Assembly (NCBI RefSeq): GCF_003258365.1 | Contig: NZ_QHKM01000001.1 | Coordinates: 806,001 to 870,000, forward strand | Source of the DNA: Hymenobacter edaphi | GTDB lineage: Bacteria > Bacteroidota > Bacteroidia > Cytophagales > Hymenobacteraceae | Reading direction: 5' to 3' | Length of the DNA: 64,000 bases | Shown here: piece by piece, positions 8,505 to 15,419 of the stretch | Numbering within the stretch: position 1 is the stretch's first letter | Layout: the number at the start of each line of letters is the position of its first letter | Position numbers and translations under genes: made by a program | The notes under the pieces: generated by a model | The model's database searches: none | Told to the model about the DNA's origin: nothing | Seen by the model: only the letters and a program-made list of their open reading frames with translations

Positions 8505-9671
8505 CTACAACGCCCGCTTCCGCCCCTGATTATCCACCACCGAAAACTTCCCGCTCTCAATCCACAGCGCCTGCATTAAGCCCTGGCCGGTAGTTTCCTG
8601 GTGCGGCAAATCAATGGCCACGACCTGCCCGTCGTAGAGCGGCGTAATCTGCTCAACGGGCGTGTGGGCAATGACCAGGCGCCTGGCCCCGTACTGCCGC
8701 AGCACCGCCGCTACGTGCGTCGCCGGGGCGTCTTCCTGGGCCAGGCCCCGGTACCAGTCGGGGCTGAGCTTGGGGTTGCGCGCCAGCTTTTCGGCGGCGT
8801 TGCGGCCGGTGGTATCGGGCGCGTCGAGGCTACGGCGGGTGAGGTCGTTCAGAGCCGGCAGGGGCAGGCGCAGGGCGGCTGCTTCGGGGCTGAGGCCGCC
8901 GTGCACGAACAACGTAGGGCCGATGCGCTCCACCACGTTCTTGGTGCGCAGCCAGCGGCCCAGCTCGGTGTCGGGGGCGTACCAGCGGGCGTATTCCACC
9001 CCGAGCGAGTCGGCGTTCTTGCGGTATTTGCGGCGCAGGTACTTGTAGTGGCCGGTCAGGTTCATCACCTCGTGGTTGCCCAGGATGAAATGCACCTTGC
9101 CGCCGGCCTGCGCGGCCTCGTGCTCCAGCTTGTAGAGCAGCCACAGGCACTCGGTCACCTGCAGGCCTCGGTCGAACAGGTCGCCGACGAACACCAGGTG
9201 GCCGCGGCCGAACCGCCAGCGGGCTTGCGCGTCCGTCACGCCGGCGCCTTGCAGGATCAGCTGCAGCCCCTTGAAGTTGCCCTCGATGTCGGACACCACC
9301 AGCATCTTTTCCGGCGCCGGGTACTCGGCGGCTTCGGCGGCGGGGAAGGCGTGGCGCGGAAAGCGGAACGTGAGGCCGGTTTCCTGCACGAAGCAGGTGA
9401 GCGAGTCGGTAGGATGGTGCAGTGTATCGAGCTGGATGGTGAAGCCCGCACCTTGCGGGACGATGCGCCGGCTCAGGGCCGTGCCATCGGGCCGGTACTG
9501 CACGAGCGGGCCGTCGGGGGCGAAGGTCGATTTGTCGGGCATGGGCCGCTTAATGGCAAAGCCCGGGAAAAAATAGACCCGGTCAATAACCTCCACATAA
9601 GCCAGGGCCAGGCCGCCCGCGAGGTAGAGGATATAAAGGCCGACCAGGGGCAGCAGGAGGCGTTTGGCCAT
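8505..9671 (-). CDS. Shelph-like PPP-family metallophosphatase
   Basis: A calcineurin-type phosphoesterase of 388 residues. It has one N-terminal membrane-anchor or signal helix (LLLPLVGLYILYLAGGLAL), then the PPP motifs in order: VVSDIEGNF (GD-x-H replaced by SDIEG), VFVGDLFDRG, ILGNHEVMN, and LFVHGGLSP. This arrangement is that of Shewanella-like protein phosphatases, probably acting on phosphoprotein or phospho-metabolite substrates in the periplasm. The start is the ATG giving MAKRLLLPLV, directly before the membrane helix; upstream reading adds 65 residues overlapping the divergent channel gene. It is divergent from the potassium channel. Confidence 0.8.
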   Translation of the reverse strand: MAKRLLLPLVGLYILYLAGGLALAYVEVIDRVYFFPGFAIKRPMPDKSTFAPDGPLVQYRPDGTALSRRIVPQGAGFTIQLDTLHHPTDSLTCFVQETGLTFRFPRHAFPAAEAAEYPAPEKMLVVSDIEGNFKGLQLILQGAGVTDAQARWRFGRGHLVFVGDLFDRGLQVTECLWLLYKLEHEAAQAGGKVHFILGNHEVMNLTGHYKYLRRKYRKNADSLGVEYARWYAPDTELGRWLRTKNVVERIGPTLFVHGGLSPEAAALRLPLPALNDLTRRSLDAPDTTGRNAAEKLARNPKLSPDWYRGLAQEDAPATHVAAVLRQYGARRLVIAHTPVEQITPLYDGQVVAIDLPHQETTGQGLMQALWIESGKFSVVDNQGRKRAL

Positions 9672-9751
9672 GAAGGGATAGGTGAGGGCAGAATATTTGG
9701 CTGCGAGATACGCAAAGCCCGCGGCAGGCACAACAAAGCCCCGCCGCCCGC

Positions 9752-9759
9752 TACCTTCG
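9752..9759 (+). promoter_or_regulatory. Probable -7 element of the potassium channel gene (TACCTTCG)
   Basis: TACCTTCG differs from TAnnTTTG at one base and sits 15 bases before the ATG at 9775, leaving a very short leader. Confidence 0.4.
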
Positions 9760-9774
9760 CCTCCACCCAGCAAT

Positions 9775-10797
9775 ATGTGGAAACGCGCCAACCTCAGCCG
9801 GCTTATGCTGGCCATCATCCTCTCGATCCTCAGCATGGGCATCGGCATGGCCGGCTTCATGCTCATCGAAGGCTACACCTGGTTGCAGGCCTTCTACATG
9901 ACGGTCATTACCATCAGCACCACGGGCTTTGAGGAAGTCAAGCCCCTGTCGGAGCGCGGGGAGCTGTTCGTCTCGCTCTACATCCTCTACAACCTGGTGG
10001 TGGTGGCCTACCTCGTGTCGGTGCTCACCCAGTACCTCTTCGACGGCGAGCTGCGCAACCTCTTCAAGATGTTTATGACCGATCAGGAAATCCGCCACAT
10101 CCACGGCCACGTCATCGTCTGCGGCTTCGGGCGCAACGGCAGCAAGGCCTACCACGAGCTGCGCGCCAACGGGGCCAAAGTCGTCATCATCGAGCAAAGC
10201 CAGGAGCTGATGCGCGCCAATGCCGAAGCCCTGGGCAACAGCGCCGTGCCGGTGGTCTTCGGCGACGCCACGGCCGACGAGACGCTCAAGCAAGCCGGCA
10301 TCGAGCGGGCCAGCGCCCTGATTTCGGCCCTGCCCAAGGACGCCGACAACGTGTTCGTGACCCTGACGGCCCGCGGGCTGAACCCGCAGCTGAAAATCAT
10401 TGCCCGCGCCTCGCTCAAAACTTCCGAGAGCAAGCTGCTGCGCGCCGGCGCCGACTCGGTGGTGATGCCCGACGAAATCGGCGGCTCGCACATGGCCAAC
10501 CTGGTGATGCGCCCCGAAGTCATCCGCTTCCTGGAAATGATCAGCGGCCTGGGCCCCAACCGCCTGCGCCTGGAAGAGCTGGCCTACCAGGACCTGCGCC
10601 CGGAGCTGCGCGGCCGCTCCATCCGCGAGCTGGACGTCCGCTCGCGCACCGGCGCCACGGTCATCGGCCTCAAGGACAGCGCCGGCCGCTTCGAAGTCAG
10701 CCCCGCCGCCGACTTCCGCCCCGCCCCCGGCGACATCCTGCTGCTGCTCGGCACCGACGAGCAGATCCTGCGCGTGGTGCAGGAGTTGCGGAGGTGA
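9775..10797 (+). CDS. Potassium channel with C-terminal RCK (TrkA-N/TrkA-C) domains
   Basis: 340 residues. Two transmembrane helices (about 9-31 and 64-86) flank a pore loop with the filter-like sequence TISTTGFEEV (about 47-55). A TrkA-N/RCK domain follows (HVIVCGFGRNGSKAYHEL, a GxGxxG nucleotide fold), then a TrkA-C domain to the end. This is the architecture of ligand-gated prokaryotic K+ channels such as MthK. The filter reads TTGFEE rather than TVGYGD, so ion selectivity is uncertain. The start is the ATG giving MWKRANLSRL, right before the first helix. Confidence 0.85.
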   Translation: MWKRANLSRLMLAIILSILSMGIGMAGFMLIEGYTWLQAFYMTVITISTTGFEEVKPLSERGELFVSLYILYNLVVVAYLVSVLTQYLFDGELRNLFKMFMTDQEIRHIHGHVIVCGFGRNGSKAYHELRANGAKVVIIEQSQELMRANAEALGNSAVPVVFGDATADETLKQAGIERASALISALPKDADNVFVTLTARGLNPQLKIIARASLKTSESKLLRAGADSVVMPDEIGGSHMANLVMRPEVIRFLEMISGLGPNRLRLEELAYQDLRPELRGRSIRELDVRSRTGATVIGLKDSAGRFEVSPAADFRPAPGDILLLLGTDEQILRVVQELRR

Positions 10798-10818
10798 TTG
10801 GGAGAGCGGTAAGAAGAA

Positions 10819-10931
10819 CGTCATTCAGAGCGCAGCGCAGAATCTCGCGTGTTTGGTCAGATAGTAACCTTGGTGGAGAAATTACTATCGGGAGTCAGCA
10901 AGCGAGATTCTTCGCTGTGCTCTGAATGACG
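10819..10931. repeat. Interspersed inverted-repeat element (MITE/REP-like)
   Basis: The 30-base arms 10819-10848 and 10902-10931 are inverted copies matching at 28 of 30 positions, separated by 53 bases. The arm begins CGTCATTCAGAGCGCAGCG. There is no coding capacity. It lies between the channel gene and the glycosyltransferase promoter. The arm resembles that of the element at 49120-49322, so this is probably a dispersed family. Confidence 0.7.
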
Positions 10932-10951
10932 GTCAACCCTCATTCCCCTAT

Positions 10952-10959
10952 TATCTTTG
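10952..10959 (+). promoter_or_regulatory. -7 promoter element of the glycosyltransferase pair (TATCTTTG)
   Basis: TATCTTTG matches TAnnTTTG and ends 28 bases before the GTG start at 10988. The inverted-repeat element ends 20 bases upstream. Confidence 0.6.
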
Positions 10960-10987
10960 TAGTCCACCCGTCCAGCCGTTTCGGTCC

Positions 10988-12220
10988 GTGAACGTCCTTC
11001 AGCTCTGTCCCCGCGTCCCGTTTCCGCCCACCGACGGCGGCGCCATTGCCATGTACGACGTGGCCGCCGGCCTCGTGCGCGCGGGCCACACCGTCACGCT
11101 GCTGGCCGCCAACACGCCCAAGCACCAGCAGGCCGCCGACGCGCTGGCCCACCTCGGCCCCGGCCTGCGCCTGGTGACGGTGGACGTGGACACGAGCCTC
11201 TCGCCGCTCAAGGCCCTGCGCAACCTGCTCTTCAGCCCGCACCCCTACAACGTGGAGCGCTTTATGTCCGGGGCGCTGGCGGCCAGGCTCACCGAGCTGC
11301 TCACCACCGAGCACTTCGACGTGGTGCAGATGGAAGGCACGTTCGTGGCCTGGTACGTGGACGTGGTGCAGCGCGTGGCGCCCGGCGTGCCCACGGTGCT
11401 GCGCGCCCACAACGTGGAGCACGAAATCTGGGACCAGCTGGCCCGCAACGAGCGGCAGGGCCTGAAGGCCGGCTACCTGCGCCACCTGGCCCGCCGCCTC
11501 AAGCGCTTCGAGGCCCGCTACCTGCCGCGCTTTTCGGCCGTGGCCGCTATTACCGAGCCCGACCAGCGCCGTCTGCGCCAGCTGGGCTGCCCCGAGCCGG
11601 TGGTGTTTATCCCCGCCGGCGTCGATCTGACGCGGGTGCAGCCCGATGCGGCCATCAAGGCGAAGCCCAAGACGCTGTTTTTCCTCGGCTCCCTCGACTG
11701 GCGCCCCAACGTGGAGGGCCTGGAGTGGTTTCTGGAACACGTGTGGCCCGAAGCTCGCAAAAACCACCCCGAGCTGGAGCTGCAGGTGGCCGGCAAAAAC
11801 ATGCCCGCCCACATCCGCGCGCTGCGCGTGCCGGGCGTGCGGGTCCACGGCTTCGTAGCCTCGGCGCCGGTGTTCATGCAGGAGTACGAGGTGATGATAG
11901 TGCCCCTGCTCTCGGGCGGCGGCATGCGCGTCAAAATCATCGAGGGTATGGCCCTGGGCAAGTGCATCATCAGCACCGGCCTGGGCTCCGAGGGCATTGC
12001 CGTGCGGCACCTGCACGACATTCTGGTGTGCGACGACCCGCAGCAGTGGATTGAGGTGCTCGGCCAGTACTGCCACGGCGAGTTTTGCTACAAGGGCGTG
12101 GGCGAGCAGGCCCAGCGCACCGCCCAGCTGCTCTACGACAACGACAAGGTGGTGCAGCGCTTTGTCGAGCTGTACCGGCGCGTGGGTGCGGGCCAGGCCG
12201 TAGCTTTGCCGCCCCGATGA
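10988..12220 (+). CDS. GT4-family glycosyltransferase
   Basis: 410 residues with the two Rossmann lobes of a GT-B enzyme. It starts at GTG giving MNVLQLCPRVPFPPTDGG, a typical N-terminus of glycogen-synthase-like GT4 transferases. The C-terminal lobe has LFFLGSLDWRPNVEGL and the donor-sugar segment GGGMRVKIIEGMALGKCII, with the E-x7-E-type glutamate. It presumably transfers an activated sugar to a surface glycan or lipid at the cytoplasmic face. The stop overlaps the start of the next glycosyltransferase (ATGA), so the two are translationally coupled. Confidence 0.85.
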   Translation: MNVLQLCPRVPFPPTDGGAIAMYDVAAGLVRAGHTVTLLAANTPKHQQAADALAHLGPGLRLVTVDVDTSLSPLKALRNLLFSPHPYNVERFMSGALAARLTELLTTEHFDVVQMEGTFVAWYVDVVQRVAPGVPTVLRAHNVEHEIWDQLARNERQGLKAGYLRHLARRLKRFEARYLPRFSAVAAITEPDQRRLRQLGCPEPVVFIPAGVDLTRVQPDAAIKAKPKTLFFLGSLDWRPNVEGLEWFLEHVWPEARKNHPELELQVAGKNMPAHIRALRVPGVRVHGFVASAPVFMQEYEVMIVPLLSGGGMRVKIIEGMALGKCIISTGLGSEGIAVRHLHDILVCDDPQQWIEVLGQYCHGEFCYKGVGEQAQRTAQLLYDNDKVVQRFVELYRRVGAGQAVALPPR

Positions 12221-13392
12221 AGCTTCTCGTCCTGCTGTCCCGCTTTCCCTACCCGCTCGACAAGGGCGACAAACTCCGCGCCTTTCACCAGCTGCGCTAC
12301 CTGGCCCGTCACTTCGAGGTCTGCCTTTTCGCCCTCTCGGACGAGGACGTGACGCCCGAGGCCCACGCGGCCGTGGCCCCGCTCTGCCGGGGCGGCGTGC
12401 ACGTGCACCGGCTCCGGAAGCCCGGCATTGCCGCCAACATGGCCCTGGCCGCCGTGCAGGGCCAGCCCTTCCAGGTCGGTTACTTCCACGACGCGGCGGC
12501 CCAGCGCCGCCTGGCCGAGGTGGTGCGGGCGTTCCGGCCCGAGCGCGGCTACTGCCAGCTGATTCGCATGGCCGAGTACGCCCGGCCCCACGCCACGGCC
12601 GTCCCGTTCACGCTCGATTACATGGACGTGTTTTCGACCGGCATGCAGCGCTGGGCGGGCAAGGCCCCGCTGTGGCAGCGTCCCGTCATGGCCCTCGAAG
12701 CCCGCCGCCTGCAGCAGTACGAGGCCCGCGCCTTCGACTGGTTCCGCCACCACACCATCATCAGCGACCAGGACCGGCAGCTCATCGACCACGAGCAGCG
12801 GCAGCGTATTCAGGTGGTGCCCAACGGCATCGACACCGAGTTTTTCCGCCCCGGCGCCGTGGCGGCCGACGAGCCGTTTGAGCTGGTGTTCTGCGGCAAC
12901 ATGGCCTACCACCCCAACGTGGAAGCCGCCGAGTGGCTGGCCGAGGGCATTTTGCCGGCCGTGCGGCGCCGCCACCCCGCGGCGCGGCTGCTGCTGGCCG
13001 GCACCACGCCCGCAGCCCGGGTGCTGGCGCTGCAGTCGGAGCACGTGCGCGTGAGCGGCTGGTTGCCCGATATCCGCACGGCCTACGCCTCGGCGCGGGT
13101 GTTCGTGGCGCCCATGCGCACCGGCACCGGCCTGCAAAACAAGCTGCTCGAAGCCATGGCCATGGCCCGCCCCTCGGTGACCACCCCGCTGGCCAACAAC
13201 GCCCTCGGCGGCACCCCCGGCCAGCACCTGCTCGTCGGGGCCGATACCGACGGGCTGGCCGAGAGCATCTGCCAGCTGCTCGACCATCCTGCCGAAGCCG
13301 AAGGCCTGGCTGCGCAGGGCCGCGAGTTCGTGCGCGAGCGGTACACCTGGGAAGGCACCACCGAGCGGCTGGTGCGGCTGTTGGCGCAGTAG
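12217..13392 (+). CDS. GT4-family sugar transferase (TIGR03087-like)
   Basis: 391 residues. The N-terminus MKLLVLLSRFPYPLDKGDKL closely resembles the TIGR03087 group of exopolysaccharide-associated sugar transferases. The C-terminal GT-B lobe shows LVFCGNMAYHPNVEAAEW and a donor site GTGLQNKLLEAMAMARP. The ATG overlaps the upstream stop codon by four bases (ATGA), which fixes the start and indicates a two-gene operon. Together the pair probably adds consecutive sugars to one surface glycan; the substrate cannot be read from sequence. No polymerase or flippase gene is adjacent. Confidence 0.85.
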   Translation: MKLLVLLSRFPYPLDKGDKLRAFHQLRYLARHFEVCLFALSDEDVTPEAHAAVAPLCRGGVHVHRLRKPGIAANMALAAVQGQPFQVGYFHDAAAQRRLAEVVRAFRPERGYCQLIRMAEYARPHATAVPFTLDYMDVFSTGMQRWAGKAPLWQRPVMALEARRLQQYEARAFDWFRHHTIISDQDRQLIDHEQRQRIQVVPNGIDTEFFRPGAVAADEPFELVFCGNMAYHPNVEAAEWLAEGILPAVRRRHPAARLLLAGTTPAARVLALQSEHVRVSGWLPDIRTAYASARVFVAPMRTGTGLQNKLLEAMAMARPSVTTPLANNALGGTPGQHLLVGADTDGLAESICQLLDHPAEAEGLAAQGREFVRERYTWEGTTERLVRLLAQ

Positions 13393-13476
13393 GAGCGGTG
13401 CCACGAATTCCAGTTCCGGCACGACTACGTTTATAACAAACAACTCAGCGGGCTGAACAGCCCGGCGTTACTGCCT

Positions 13477-13914
13477 ATGATGGGTGTCGAAATTCACGGC
13501 GATGTAAACAGCCCGTTCCTCACGGTGAATCTAAAAGACGTTCTGCCCTGCCTTATTGTGCCCGAACCGGTGCAGTGGCATTTGTTGTATCTGAACGTCT
13601 GGGGTGAAACGGGCATAGCTGATTATGGGGACCACGGCGAAACAGTCAATACGTCTCCCGAGGGGTTGTCTATTTCGATGCAAGGGGTCCGGCAGCTTGC
13701 CGACGCACCAGCCCAAATAGTAGACCTGATATTGCTTGGCAGCGCGGACGTTACCAGCCTGCATCGGTATAGAACAGGTAGGGGGCAGATGTATAAAGCC
13801 TGTGAATACGTAATCGAAGTAGTTGATTCTTCATACTTGATTGTTCACAGTCACGACGAGGCATTCATTACATGTTTATGCAACAGCTTAGAAGGAGTGA
13901 AGCCAGTTGGGTAA
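13477..13914 (+). CDS. Orphan protein, possibly N-terminally truncated
   Basis: 145 residues from ATG 13477 with no recognised family. The same frame stays open upstream to the stop of the glycosyltransferase (13390-13392) and reads like real protein (CHEFQFRHDYVYNKQLSGLN), but contains no start codon. The gene may therefore have lost its N-terminus, or the ATG is genuine and the upstream similarity to protein is chance. Composition is AT-richer than the neighbours, with uncharacteristic codons. The protein is acidic, has no signal peptide and has a Cys-containing C-terminus. It could be an immunity-type orphan, but nothing proves this. Confidence 0.5.
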   Translation: MMGVEIHGDVNSPFLTVNLKDVLPCLIVPEPVQWHLLYLNVWGETGIADYGDHGETVNTSPEGLSISMQGVRQLADAPAQIVDLILLGSADVTSLHRYRTGRGQMYKACEYVIEVVDSSYLIVHSHDEAFITCLCNSLEGVKPVG

Positions 13915-13988
13915 CCGCCGCTCAGCATTCCGTTCGAAGAGCCTAACAACTGTTCGGTAACTACCGCCAACGATTCCGAACGGGCCGT

Positions 13989-13996
13989 TAACTTTG
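13989..13996 (+). promoter_or_regulatory. -7 promoter element of ribBA (TAACTTTG)
   Basis: TAACTTTG matches TAnnTTTG exactly, 79 bases upstream of the ribBA ATG. The leader of about 70 bases is too short for an FMN riboswitch, and I see no RFN-type pairing. Confidence 0.6.
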
Positions 13997-14075
13997 TAGG
14001 GCCGCTGGCGGTTGTCAGCCCAAACCCAACCCGCGGCCCGCTCCCCCCGGCCGGCCGCAATTCCTGAAGCAAGCC

Positions 14076-15332
14076 ATGCTTGACCCCATCGAAGACGCCA
14101 TTGCCGACATCCGCGCCGGCAAAGTGGTGGTAGTAGTGGACGACGAAGACCGCGAAAACGAGGGCGACTTTATCTGCGCCGCCCGCTGCGCCACCCCCGA
14201 AGTCATCAACTTCATGGCCACCCACGGCCGCGGCCTGGTGTGCGCCCCGCTCATCGAGGACCGCTGCGAGGCCCTGGGCCTGGAGCTGATGGTGGGCCGC
14301 AACACCGCCCTGCACGCGACGCCCTTCACCGTGTCCATCGACCTGCTGAAGAACGGCGTGACCACCGGCATTTCGGCCTCCGACCGCAGCAAGACCATCC
14401 TGGCCCTCATCGACCCCGACACCAAGCCCGAGGAGCTGGGCAAGCCCGGCCACATCTTCCCGCTGAAAGCCCGCAAGGAAGGCGTGCTGCGCCGCGCCGG
14501 CCACACCGAGGCCGCCATCGACCTGGCCCGCCTGGCCGGCTTCGAGCCCGCCGGGGTGCTGGTCGAGATTCTGAAGGAGGACGGCGAAATGGCCCGCCTG
14601 CCCGAGCTGCGCCAGATTGCCGATAAGTGGAATCTGAAGCTGATTTCGGTGCAGGACCTGATCAAGTACCGCCTCCAGCAGGAAAGCCTCATCGACCGCG
14701 AAATAGCGGTGAAGATGCCCACGCAGTGGGGCGAGTTTGAGCTGATTGCCTACACCCAGCGCAGCACCGGCGCCCAGCACCTGGCCCTGGTCAAAGGCGA
14801 CATCTCGGGCGACGAGCCGGTGCTGGTGCGCGTGCACAGCAGCTGCGTGACGGGCGACATCTTCGGCTCCTGCCGCTGCGACTGCGGCCCCCAGCTGCAC
14901 CACGCCATGCAGCAGATCGAGCGCGAGGGCAAGGGCGTGCTGGTGTACATGAACCAGGAAGGCCGCGGCATCGGGCTGCTCAACAAGCTCCGCGCCTACA
15001 AGCTGCAGGAGCAGGGCCGCGACACGGTGGAAGCCAACCTGGAGCTGGGCTTCGGCATGGACGAGCGCGACTACGGCGTGGGCGCCCAGATCCTGCGCGA
15101 CCTGGGTATCTCGAAGATGCGCCTGCTCACCAACAACCCCCGCAAGCGCACCGGCCTGATCGGCTACGGCCTCGAAATCGTGGACACGGTGCCCATCGAG
15201 ATGACGCCCAACGAGCACAACGAGCGGTACCTGACCACCAAGCGCGACAAGCTGGGCCACACCATCCTCACGAAGGACCGCGGCCCGCACCCGGCCCAGG
15301 CCGCGGCCGAGCTGCTTTCGTCGGCCGAGTAG
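14076..15332 (+). CDS. ribBA: Bifunctional 3,4-dihydroxy-2-butanone-4-phosphate synthase / GTP cyclohydrolase II
   Basis: 418 residues catalysing both entry steps of riboflavin synthesis: ribulose-5-phosphate to DHBP, and GTP to the pyrimidine precursor. The RibB half (1-200) carries [11 protein letters not shown] and THGRGLVC. The RibA half (about 205-400) carries the zinc cysteines in [17 protein letters not shown] and the catalytic segment [11 protein letters not shown]. Both active sites look intact. It is a single gene with its own promoter, and an extraordinary palindrome directly follows its stop. Confidence 0.97.
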   Translation: MLDPIEDAIADIRAGKVVVVVDDEDRENEGDFICAARCATPEVINFMATHGRGLVCAPLIEDRCEALGLELMVGRNTALHATPFTVSIDLLKNGVTTGISASDRSKTILALIDPDTKPEELGKPGHIFPLKARKEGVLRRAGHTEAAIDLARLAGFEPAGVLVEILKEDGEMARLPELRQIADKWNLKLISVQDLIKYRLQQESLIDREIAVKMPTQWGEFELIAYTQRSTGAQHLALVKGDISGDEPVLVRVHSSCVTGDIFGSCRCDCGPQLHHAMQQIEREGKGVLVYMNQEGRGIGLLNKLRAYKLQEQGRDTVEANLELGFGMDERDYGVGAQILRDLGISKMRLLTNNPRKRTGLIGYGLEIVDTVPIEMTPNEHNERYLTTKRDKLGHTILTKDRGPHPAQAAAELLSSAE

Positions 15333-15339
15333 CCCGGCG

Positions 15340-15419
15340 GCTGCTCCCCGCGCCGGTTATACAAAAGCCCTCGTTCGCGCGCGAACGAGGGCTTTTGTAT
15401 AACCGGCGCGGGGAGCAGC
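15340..15419. terminator. Exact 80-bp palindrome, probable bidirectional terminator
   Basis: Bases 15340-15379 are the perfect reverse complement of 15380-15419 with no loop bases. The centre is TTCGCG/CGCGAA, and the core contains AAAAGCCCTCG...CGAGGGCTTTT. It lies 7 bases after the ribBA stop and shares one base with the stop codon of the convergent gene. The inner GC stem followed by TTTTGTAT on either strand is what an intrinsic terminator needs; the outer 20 bp on each side are additional. Confidence 0.7.

Noticed and set aside
12201-12208. TAGCTTTG as a promoter for the second glycosyltransferase
   Set aside because: It lies inside the end of the upstream coding sequence; ATGA coupling already explains expression. 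It cannot be excluded as a minor internal promoter.
13997-14075. FMN riboswitch before ribBA
   Set aside because: The leader is too short and lacks the RFN helices.
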